From Phycisphaerales bacterium UBA3190 (lineage in GTDB: Bacteria > Planctomycetota > Phycisphaerae > Phycisphaerales > UBA1924), in NCBI GenBank assembly GCA_002364005.1, contig DEXG01000008.1, positions 38,480-99,853 of the forward strand: a stretch of DNA of 61,374 nt, in the 5' to 3' direction. Made by a program: the position numbers and the translations under genes. Within the stretch, counting starts at the first letter, position 1. The number at the start of each line of letters is the position of its first letter. Below the pieces are notes generated by a model that was not told the DNA's origin, did not search any database, and saw nothing but the letters and a program-made list of their open reading frames with translations. Below, in pieces: positions 17,241-24,664 of the stretch.

Positions 17241-18274
17241 GATGCTGGCTCACCCTGCTCGATGGTCTCAAGCTGGCTCAGGCGGGCAACGATCTCGTCG
17301 TTGACATGCCCGCGCACATACTCGAGTGTGTTGCGGATCGCGGCGTTGATGGTCCTCGCCTCGCTGGTACCGTGGGCGATCATCATCACGCCATTGACAC
17401 CCAGCAGCGGGGCCCCGCCGTACTCATGGTAATCGTTCTTCTTGTAGATCTGCTTGACGATGGGCTCAAACTGCATCGCCATCTTCGGGTCGTGCTCGAA
17501 GATCTCCTGGGCGATCGCCTGGAAGATGCTCTTGGCGAATCCCTCGGCCATCTTGAGCACGGTGTTGCCCACGAACCCGTCGGTAACAATCACATCCGCG
17601 GTGCCCGAGAAGATATCCCGTCCCTCGATGAACCCGATGTAGTTGATGTCTGGCGTGCGCCTGAGCAGCTCGGCGGTCTCTTTGGCCAGCAGCGAGCCCT
17701 TGCCCTCTTCGGAGCCGATGTTCATCAGCCCGACGCGTGGCGAATCGATGTTGAGCACCCGCTTGGCATAGATCTCCGCCATGATCCCGTACTGCCACAG
17801 GTGTGTCGCACGCGGCTCGGGGTTGGCCCCCGCGTCGCACAGCACGACCGGGCCGTGGAATGAGGGGAAGGTCACCGCGATGCCCGGGCGGTGCACGCCC
17901 GAGAGTCGCTTCATGTGCATCTGCCCCGCGGCGACGCACGCGCCGGTGTTGCCTGCGCTGATGACCGCGTCGCAGAGGACCTCGGCCTTCTTGGAGCCGA
18001 GCTTCGCCATCTTGACGATCGACGAGTCCTGCATCTGGCGTACGGCGACGGTGGGGGAGGCACCCATCGGGATCGATTCACTCGCGTGCTCAATCTCAAT
18101 GCGTTGGTCCTCGATCCCCTTATCGCTGAGCGTGCCAGCGATGACATCCTCAGGACCGATGAGAACGAGCGTATCGTCTGGCCCGAGGTGGGTCAGCGCG
18201 CTGATACACCCATCGAGAATGGCTGCGGGTGCGTGGTCCCCGCCCATGACATCAATGGCAATGCGGATCGACAA
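17237..18274 (-). CDS. plsX: Phosphate acyltransferase
   Basis: A 345-residue soluble enzyme that converts acyl-ACP to acyl-phosphate, the first committed step toward phosphatidic acid through PlsY. It has the conserved opening IAIDVMGGDHAP, SAGNTGACVAAG, the GANPEPRATHLWQYG region, EGKGSLLAKE, and VTDGFVGNTVLKMAEG. The order rpmF-plsX-fabH-fabD-fabG is widely conserved in bacteria. The gene follows rpmF by 38 nt. Confidence 0.97.
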   Translation of the reverse strand: MSIRIAIDVMGGDHAPAAILDGCISALTHLGPDDTLVLIGPEDVIAGTLSDKGIEDQRIEIEHASESIPMGASPTVAVRQMQDSSIVKMAKLGSKKAEVLCDAVISAGNTGACVAAGQMHMKRLSGVHRPGIAVTFPSFHGPVVLCDAGANPEPRATHLWQYGIMAEIYAKRVLNIDSPRVGLMNIGSEEGKGSLLAKETAELLRRTPDINYIGFIEGRDIFSGTADVIVTDGFVGNTVLKMAEGFAKSIFQAIAQEIFEHDPKMAMQFEPIVKQIYKKNDYHEYGGAPLLGVNGVMMIAHGTSEARTINAAIRNTLEYVRGHVNDEIVARLSQLETIEQGEPAS

Positions 18275-18312
18275 GGCCGAGCTCCGAGCGTGTCAGGGTG
18301 TTGGATCGGTGA

Positions 18313-18510
18313 TCAGGCGTTGGTGCCGATGCCGAGCTTGCGAACCTTGATACGCAGGCCGGGGCGAACATAGCCCGATTCGGCGCATGCGCGGTGGTGA
18401 AGCTTGGGCATGCCGCTGAGCGGGCAGATCGTGGGCTTCTTGCCAGTGATGGCGTCATGTGCACGACGGCGCTTGCTGCGACCACGGCTTTGGCGTTGGG
18501 CTGGAAGCAT
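18313..18510 (-). CDS. rpmF: Ribosomal protein L32
   Basis: A 65-residue ribosomal protein L32 of the large subunit. The basic start RQSRGRSKRRRAHD and the zinc-type pair in ICPLSGMPKLHHRACAES (Cys and His ligands) identify it, with GYVRPGLRIKVRKL after. The ATG at 18510 gives the correct family length; a longer frame upstream is not supported. No YceD/DUF177 gene, often its upstream partner, is seen. Confidence 0.93.
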   Translation of the reverse strand: MLPAQRQSRGRSKRRRAHDAITGKKPTICPLSGMPKLHHRACAESGYVRPGLRIKVRKLGIGTNA

Positions 18511-18681
18511 GGGAGCGCTCCTTGATGCTCTTGGACCAGGCGGGCTTCTGCCCAAGTCATGGTCCCGAGCGGGGATAGGCGGCCAGGCGGCCGCGGGATG
18601 ATCAACCTCAAACCCGGTGACGACACCGGAGTTGGACGGGAACGATAGTCGCACGACCCCTCAGAGTCAACGATTCACAAC

Positions 18682-18710
18682 TGGACACGCGATCCTCAGG
18701 GGCCTATATT
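18682..18710 (+). promoter_or_regulatory. Sigma-70-like promoter of tRNA-Lys
   Basis: TGGACA (18682-18687) and TATATT (18705-18710) are separated by exactly 17 bases and lie 14 bases before the tRNA, the expected geometry for a stable-RNA promoter. Confidence 0.7.
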
Positions 18711-18724
18711 TGGGTCGACAATTT

Positions 18725-18797
<73 letters not shown>

Positions 18798-19073
18798 CTT
18801 CCCAACTGGCCACAGCAATGCAGTCCATCCTCCAGTGAGTCGATGGGTAAAACACTGCCTTTGGGCCATTTAGCCGCAATTTTGGCCGTCCGCCCACACC
18901 CAAAGCATGTACGCTCCGGGCTTGTTGTCACGTAGGGTACACCCGATCCTGTGGGAATAGACCTTGCGATCGAGTTGGTCATGGCGTGCTCGGGCAAACT
19001 GCGGCCCACTCCGCTGAGTCGTCGGCTTCGGGGCTGCTCCTGGCGAGGATCCGCCCCCGACGCAGAGTTTCTT

Positions 19074-22000
19074 CTAACCGACGGCCACCCTTGCCAGCCG
19101 CGTGGGCATCGGGGTCCGCAATCGCCATACGACGCTCATCGGTCGGCTGCCATCATGCGAGACATAGTCGCCGGGGCCGAGGAACGCGTACGGGGCGGCG
19201 GGCCCGCTGGGGAGGGATTTGCGTTCGCGGACAAAGAGCAATGGGGTATAGCCCAGCTCGCGATGGCGGATATACCGCTGCCCAGTGGGGGAGTCGGCCG
19301 ATGTGGTGCTCTGCGACTGCCAGTGGAAGAGCTGATCGCTGATCGCGTAATCTTCATACATAGTGGTTGGTGAATATGCCTCCTCCGTCTTATGCAGCGT
19401 GACAAAGAACGCGTCAATCTTGCGTTGCGGGATGTGAAGCACACCCTCCCGGAAATCGGGTCGGCGGTTCAGGTCCCAGTGGCCAAGGCCGATGAGGACT
19501 TCGTCGCGTGTGTATAAGGCATGGAGCGCCAGCGGGCCGGCCAGGTGCGGAAGCAGCTCTGTGGGCCTGGTACGCGTATGACGGAGACGATACTCAAGCA
19601 CGGCTCGGAGATCGGCCATTGCACTTGGATTTGCCCGTAGACGCGCGTCGGCTTCGTCGGGGGCCATGGAGGCTCCGTCGGAGCCCCAGAGTGACACATG
19701 CAGCATGGCCCGGCGTCGCTCAGCGAGCGGATCCTCAGGAGGGCACCCATCGAGGTGGGCCAGCAGGTAGCGGAGTTGCTGCGGGTCATCGATGTGCGCC
19801 AGGCGATGGATGCCCTTGGCGAGCCGATCCTCGTCATCGCTGACAGGGGCTTCGGCGAGTTCGGCGTCGCTGAGAATGCGGCTCCAGAGTCCTCTTTTGA
19901 GCATCGCATCGAGCGTGGCGTCGAGGTACTCAAGCGTCTCTCTGATCGTCGGCACACGCCCGAGGTGATGGGCAAGATGTTTGATATCCCGCACCATCTG
20001 GGGCCGACGAAGCGTCAGTGATAGACGAACATTCTCCAGCACGCGTTGTTGGGCAACGCGTTCGAGCCGGATAAAGCATCCCGCGGGCAGGTGCGGGAAG
20101 CCGGACTCAATCTCACGATGAAGCCGACCGGTTGGATCGGTACTCAACGCACGAAACCGCGAGGCGAAGCGGAACTGCCGGTGCTGGGCCCCGATGAAAT
20201 CAAGAACGGTCAGGCAGTCCTTGTCGTCATGTAGACGCAGCCCACGACCAAGCTGCTGCAGGTAGACCGTCAGACTCTCGGTTGGACGCAGGAAGAGGAC
20301 CGTATCGATTTCCGGGATGTCCACACCCTCGTTATAGAGATCGACCACGAAAATGAAGTTGATCTCCCGACGGACCAGTCGCTCCTTGGCGGCACGGCGT
20401 TCATCGCTCGGGGTGCCAGCGGAGAGGGCGATCGCGGGGATGCCGTGGTTGGAAAAGAAACGGGCCATGAAGTTGGCGTGGGCGACGCTGACGCAGAATC
20501 CAAGCCCCCGTGCCTGGAGCGGGTCGAGCAGCGTTTCATGAACCTTGTCGAGCACGAGTCCTGCACGGGCATCGTTGCCCGTGTAGACCGCGTCGAGGTC
20601 TTCGATCCGGTAGCCGCCACGCTGCCATTTCAAGCCATTGAGGTTGACGCTGTCTGCCACACCGAAGTACTGAAACGGACAGAGCAGTCGACGGCTGATC
20701 GCGTCGGGCAGGCGAACCTCGGCGGTTGGTTCGCCATCGAAGTACGTGAGGACATCTAGGCCATCGGCACGCTCTGGGGTTGCGGTCAGGCCCAGCATAA
20801 CACCTGGGCGTGCTGTTTCGAGCAACTGGCGGTAGCTGGGGGCCGCAGCGTGGTGGAACTCATCCACCACGATGTAGTCGAAACGATCCGCAGCAAGCTT
20901 GTGCAACTCGCGGCTGTTGTAGCTCTGGATCGAGCAGAAGAGGTGGTCGTGCTGTTCCGGGCTGGTCCCGCCGATGAGCAGGTCACCAAAGTTCTGATCG
21001 CGGAGCACGCCACGGTAGGTGCCGAGTGCCTGGCGGAGGATTTCCTCGCGATGAGCGACGAAGAGCAGCGAGGGCCTGCTGTTGCCAGCCCACCGCTTGT
21101 AATCGAACGCCGCGATCATGGTCTTGCCGGTGCCCGTCGCGGCGACAACGAGGTGGCGGTGCTTGTCCTGCACCTCACGCTCAGCCGCGATCGCATCCAG
21201 GATTTCTTCTTGGAACGGGTAGGGGCGCAGATCGAAGGTGGGCAGAGCGCCAATCTCGACGTTGCCTTGGGTGCGTTCCCGACTGATTGCCTCTCGGAGT
21301 CTCGGTGAGGCATCCGCGTCAAAGCACTCGAACTCGTCGTCGTTCCAATACGAGTCGAATGTCGCGACGATCTTCTGCCATAGGTGCGGGAGCTCGTACT
21401 GGCTGATCTTGCTCGTCCATTCGAGCCCTTCTGAGAGCGCAGCCCGGGAGACGTTGGCCGAACCGATATATGCACTCCCGAAGCCAGTCTCGCGATGGGC
21501 CAGGTAGGCCTTGGCGTGCAGGCGGGTGCGGTTGGTGTCATAGGACACCTTGACCTCAGTGTTGGGCAGGTCGCGGAGGGCTTCGATTGCTTTGGCGTCA
21601 GTCGCGCCCATGTAGCTCGTAGAGATGACGCGGAGACGCGGGCCGTCCGGGTGTGGTGTCGCGGTCAGCTCGCCCAGCGCATCGAGAAGCAGGCGGATGC
21701 CGCTCCACTTGATGAAGGAGCACAGGATGTCAACACGGTCAGCGGCCGCAAACTCTTTGGAGAGCTGGGAAGCCAGCGAGGGATCGAGTCGGGTGCCAGT
21801 GAGAAGGGCTGAACGCGCGAGCGGGGTATCGGGGCGGGACGCTCCCCCGGCTTGTGGCTCTGAATGGACCGCAATCAGCCGACGAAGCGGGCTGGCGAGG
21901 TTGAACCGGTCGGTCCAATCGTCGCCGAGTTCAGCAACCAGGGTCTCGATCACGCGATCAACGAGTCGGCGTTGGCGATCGGCGGATTCACGACCACGGA

Positions 22001-22202
22001 GCGTGGACAGTGATGCGGCGAGCAAGCGTTCGAGATACTGAGCGATCGCCGAATGAGCATCCTCGCTGTCGACATCGGCCAACTCAGCCAGCCGTGGGTC
22101 GCCGATACCATCGAGCTTCGCTTTCAGCGCGACATCGACAAGGTGGTCGTAGAGTCCGTCTGGTAGATGCTTTGGTGTATCCCCCGGGTCGGGCATCGCC
22201 AT
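19074..22202 (-). CDS. PLD-like nuclease / SF2 helicase / DUF3427 fusion
   Basis: A large 1042-residue protein. A PLD-like nuclease domain (about residues 125-300) has HAKAYL (229-234) and GSANVSRAAL downstream, although the Asp of a full HKD motif is not obvious. An SF2 DNA helicase follows: Walker A AATGTGKT (354-361), DEFH (447-450), TATPER and GRGLR (652-656). The C-terminus (from about 850) carries DUF3427 signatures: NRRPDFREGVLHI, DAFFVTLHKTEEAYSPTTMY, HWQSQSTTS and FLGPGDYVSHDGSRPMS. This fusion is found with restriction or defence-like genes; direct activity is unknown. It starts 46 bases from the divergent NERD gene, and no Shine-Dalgarno is evident. Confidence 0.87.
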   Translation of the reverse strand: MAMPDPGDTPKHLPDGLYDHLVDVALKAKLDGIGDPRLAELADVDSEDAHSAIAQYLERLLAASLSTLRGRESADRQRRLVDRVIETLVAELGDDWTDRFNLASPLRRLIAVHSEPQAGGASRPDTPLARSALLTGTRLDPSLASQLSKEFAAADRVDILCSFIKWSGIRLLLDALGELTATPHPDGPRLRVISTSYMGATDAKAIEALRDLPNTEVKVSYDTNRTRLHAKAYLAHRETGFGSAYIGSANVSRAALSEGLEWTSKISQYELPHLWQKIVATFDSYWNDDEFECFDADASPRLREAISRERTQGNVEIGALPTFDLRPYPFQEEILDAIAAEREVQDKHRHLVVAATGTGKTMIAAFDYKRWAGNSRPSLLFVAHREEILRQALGTYRGVLRDQNFGDLLIGGTSPEQHDHLFCSIQSYNSRELHKLAADRFDYIVVDEFHHAAAPSYRQLLETARPGVMLGLTATPERADGLDVLTYFDGEPTAEVRLPDAISRRLLCPFQYFGVADSVNLNGLKWQRGGYRIEDLDAVYTGNDARAGLVLDKVHETLLDPLQARGLGFCVSVAHANFMARFFSNHGIPAIALSAGTPSDERRAAKERLVRREINFIFVVDLYNEGVDIPEIDTVLFLRPTESLTVYLQQLGRGLRLHDDKDCLTVLDFIGAQHRQFRFASRFRALSTDPTGRLHREIESGFPHLPAGCFIRLERVAQQRVLENVRLSLTLRRPQMVRDIKHLAHHLGRVPTIRETLEYLDATLDAMLKRGLWSRILSDAELAEAPVSDDEDRLAKGIHRLAHIDDPQQLRYLLAHLDGCPPEDPLAERRRAMLHVSLWGSDGASMAPDEADARLRANPSAMADLRAVLEYRLRHTRTRPTELLPHLAGPLALHALYTRDEVLIGLGHWDLNRRPDFREGVLHIPQRKIDAFFVTLHKTEEAYSPTTMYEDYAISDQLFHWQSQSTTSADSPTGQRYIRHRELGYTPLLFVRERKSLPSGPAAPYAFLGPGDYVSHDGSRPMSVVWRLRTPMPTRLARVAVG

Positions 22203-22248
22203 ATTGTATCAAATCCGTTCTGGCCATGTATGATGAACAAGGACAGGC

Positions 22249-23325
22249 ATGATCGTAAAACAAGTTGAAAAGCAGATACAAACAGTAGACCCGAGGGTTC
22301 GGGCGGGCGCGGAGGCCGAGCGGCAGATGGCCTTCTATCTCCACCGGGAGTTTGTGACCGATCCGGCGGTGCTGGTTCTCAATGATCTACGCCTCGTTGA
22401 TCGGCATCAACCGGAGCACGATGGGCGTCCAGGCGTCTGTCAGATCGACCACCTCATCCTTCACCGGTGCGGCGCAATCATCGTGGAGAGTAAGTCGGTG
22501 ACGGACGAAGTGAGTGTGCGTGACGATGGGGCTGGAGGCGACGAGTGGACGCGTCGGTTTCGCGGGCAAGAGCAAGGGTTTCCATCCCCGATCCAGCAGG
22601 CACGCCGTCAGGGCGAGTTCCTGCGATCCTATCTCCAGCGACATAGACAAGATCTGCTCGGGAAGGTGAACACGGGGCTGAGGACGCTTGCCAAACTCGT
22701 CGCAGGATCTGATCAGCGTGGTTTTCGCAATATGCCCATCCAGATCATCGTGGCGATCTCGGATCAGGGAAAGATCCGCCGGGTGAATCAGTGGAAGGAA
22801 CCCACGAAACCGTTCCGCACTTTCGTAAGCAAGGCCGATCTCGTCCCGGCCAAGATCCGCAAGGAACACAAAAGGCATAAGGCCGCGAGCAGGCTCTTAG
22901 GTGAACCAAAGGGAGATTATGGTGTCTGGTTGATGCAGGCCGAGGAAACTGCGGCGGTTGCCGAGTTCCTCGCAAGCAGCCATCAGCCCAAAGAGCGGGC
23001 GGTGTCAGCAGACCAATCCGGTGCCACGCCAAGGCCTCCTGTTTCAACAGCTGCGAATACGCCAAAGCCCGCGACGAGTTCTCCGCCTGGGGCAGCATGC
23101 AAAGACTGCGGCGGCTCAGATCTCACGGCCCAGTGGGGGAAGTACGGGTACTACTGGAAGTGCCTGAGCTGTGGGAAGACCACCTCAATGCCGACGATCT
23201 GCTCGGCCTGCGGGGCGGAAGGTCATCGTGGGAAGGGCGTTCGGATCCGCAAGGAGGGGCCGAAGTACTTTCGATGGTGTGAGCAGTGTCAAATCGAGGA
23301 ACGCATCTGGACCGAGCGCGCGTGA
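22249..23325 (+). CDS. NERD-domain nuclease-related protein with zinc ribbons
   Basis: A 358-residue protein. The N-terminal NERD (nuclease-related) domain spans roughly residues 15-130: AGAEAERQMAFYLHREF, VLNDLRLVD, QIDHLILHRCGAIIVESKS, the QIDH and VESK acidic/lysine residues being the catalytic-type set. A proline/alanine linker (about 230-285) precedes two C-terminal zinc ribbons formed by four CxxC pairs (CKDC, CLSC, CSAC, CEQC), with the topoisomerase-like GKYGYYWKC. AAGGA lies 7-8 nt before the ATG. It is divergent from the PLD-helicase and probably shares regulation; a DNA-binding nuclease partner is a reasonable inference. Confidence 0.85.
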   Translation: MIVKQVEKQIQTVDPRVRAGAEAERQMAFYLHREFVTDPAVLVLNDLRLVDRHQPEHDGRPGVCQIDHLILHRCGAIIVESKSVTDEVSVRDDGAGGDEWTRRFRGQEQGFPSPIQQARRQGEFLRSYLQRHRQDLLGKVNTGLRTLAKLVAGSDQRGFRNMPIQIIVAISDQGKIRRVNQWKEPTKPFRTFVSKADLVPAKIRKEHKRHKAASRLLGEPKGDYGVWLMQAEETAAVAEFLASSHQPKERAVSADQSGATPRPPVSTAANTPKPATSSPPGAACKDCGGSDLTAQWGKYGYYWKCLSCGKTTSMPTICSACGAEGHRGKGVRIRKEGPKYFRWCEQCQIEERIWTERA

Positions 23326-23481
23326 TGCCCTTTTCTGGATTCAGGATTGCCGGGTGCCCTGTGCGGTGCATTGGCTCGGTGAAAACAAACCACACCCCGG
23401 CCCCAACGCCTAATCTTCTCTCTCCCAACATCCCCAGTCGAAAACCACCAATGACCGGCACGACCACATTTGGAGCATCCC

Positions 23482-23751
23482 ATGGCCTCAGGGCGTGAGT
23501 TCTCATCCCATCAGCGCAAGATCATCAACCGCTATTACGACAACCTCGACACGATCGTGATCACGCGGCTTGGCGAGATTGTCACAGACATGGCCCTGGC
23601 GGCGGGGGATCAAAAAAAGCTTGCCCGACTCTGGAATCGAGCCGGGCAAGCACTAGAGAGGGCAAAGGTTGAGTCGAAAGAGATCGAGCGGGTTCTCGAG
23701 ACGAAAGATATCGAGGCGCTCGCCAAGATTGTACAGCAAGCTTCTCGCTGA
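23482..23751 (+). CDS. Small protein of unknown function (89 aa)
   Basis: A soluble, mixed-charge 89-residue protein, mostly helical in appearance (QRKIINRYYDNLDTIVITRL, then LARLWNRAGQALERAKVE). The start at ATG 23482 has GGAG ten bases upstream; a TTG at 23470 would add four residues. The composition suggests a small helical bundle or interaction protein. I recognise no family. It lies about 155 bases after the NERD gene, with nothing else identifiable between them. Confidence 0.72.
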   Translation: MASGREFSSHQRKIINRYYDNLDTIVITRLGEIVTDMALAAGDQKKLARLWNRAGQALERAKVESKEIERVLETKDIEALAKIVQQASR

Positions 23752-23777
23752 TGCAGGCCGTGCGAGTTTGTCTCGAC

Positions 23778-23897
23778 TCAGGCCGCGAAGTAGCCGGTCA
23801 GGATGAGCCCCACAATCAGCCCGAGACCGATGAGCATGAGTGACTCATGCCGAGTGGGATACGATGACCAGCAGTTCAAACATGGGTTCTTACGCAT
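23778..23897 (-). CDS. 39-residue single-helix membrane peptide
   Basis: A very short gene: an N-terminal MRKNPCLNCW with a CxxC pair, a polar middle, then a hydrophobic helix (MLIGLGLIVGLILTGYFAA) to the end. The start has a strong ribosome-binding site, AAAGGAG, ending about 7 bases upstream of the ATG, which supports translation. The stop is TGA at 23778. The function is unknown; it could be a membrane-associated regulator or toxin-like peptide. It is divergent from the XRE-cupin gene and shares its upstream region. Confidence 0.6.
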   Translation of the reverse strand: MRKNPCLNCWSSYPTRHESLMLIGLGLIVGLILTGYFAA

Positions 23898-23989
23898 TGG
23901 GGTACTCCTTTCATCGGTCTGGAATCTTCACGGGAACACTCGACCGGCCAGGGTGTTCGCTATAGTGTACGATGGATCGGCAGAAAGTA

Positions 23990-24028
23990 TTCGCTAAGGC
24001 GAACAAAATTCACCAGAATGCAGTGAAT
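23990..24028. promoter_or_regulatory. Palindromes upstream of the XRE-cupin gene
   Basis: Two inverted repeats: TTCGC-TAAG-GCGAA (23990-24003) and ATTCAC...GTGAAT (24008-24028, 9-nt spacer). A further TTCGCTA half lies near 23956. They sit in the shared leader between the 39-aa gene and the regulator, where an autoregulator would bind. Assignment as operators is inference. Confidence 0.4.
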
Positions 24029-24052
24029 AGGGATTTTTGATCAGGAGACCGC

Positions 24053-24646
24053 ATGGAGTTCGGCCAAGCCGTACGAATACGACGCAAACAGGCGGGCATG
24101 TCCCTCAGCGATCTCGCAGAACGGGCCAGTGTGTCCAAAGCCATGCTCAGCGACATCGAGACCGGGAAAAAGAACCCGACGCTTCGGGTCGCCTGCAACA
24201 TCTCGGTCGGGCTCGATTGCCAGATATCGGACCTGCTGGATGTCCCACCCGAAGTCCAGTTCGAGAAACTCGATGGCGATCGGCGCAAGGTCCTCGTCGA
24301 CCCGAGCTGCGGCGTCGAACGACACCTGCTCTCGCCACCGATGGTGCAGCACGGCATCCAGGTCCTGATGTTCGTGTTCCCACCCAGCACCGAGGTCTAC
24401 TGGAACTCCGACGGCCCAGGGGTCATCGAGCATGTGACCTGCCTCGAGGGGCAGATCAAGATCGTGCTCGAGCAGGGCGACGAGTCCATCCAGCTCGACG
24501 CGATGGAGAGCGCCAACTTCCCAGCAGACGCCGACCACCGGTTCATCAATCTTGAGAACGAGAGCACCACACGCATCATGGTGGTGGTGGACTCGTCCCA
24601 CCGGGGCAAGCCGGCGGTGATGCGCACCATGAACCCGGAGCGATGA
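24053..24646 (+). CDS. XRE-family regulator with C-terminal cupin
   Basis: A 197-residue transcription factor. The helix-turn-helix occupies about residues 6-62 (RRKQAGMSLSDLAERASVSKAMLSDIETG). The C-terminal cupin (from about 100: GIQVLMFVFPPSTEVYWNSDGPGVIEHV, then CLEGQIKIVLE, and ADADHRFINLEN) likely senses a small molecule. This architecture is typical of regulators of amine, sugar or amino-acid metabolism. A strong SD (AGGAGACC) precedes the ATG. The gene is convergent with the GH15 gene. Its target is unknown. Confidence 0.9.
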   Translation: MEFGQAVRIRRKQAGMSLSDLAERASVSKAMLSDIETGKKNPTLRVACNISVGLDCQISDLLDVPPEVQFEKLDGDRRKVLVDPSCGVERHLLSPPMVQHGIQVLMFVFPPSTEVYWNSDGPGVIEHVTCLEGQIKIVLEQGDESIQLDAMESANFPADADHRFINLENESTTRIMVVVDSSHRGKPAVMRTMNPER

Positions 24647-24664
24647 CGCCGGGCTCGGTTGGGA

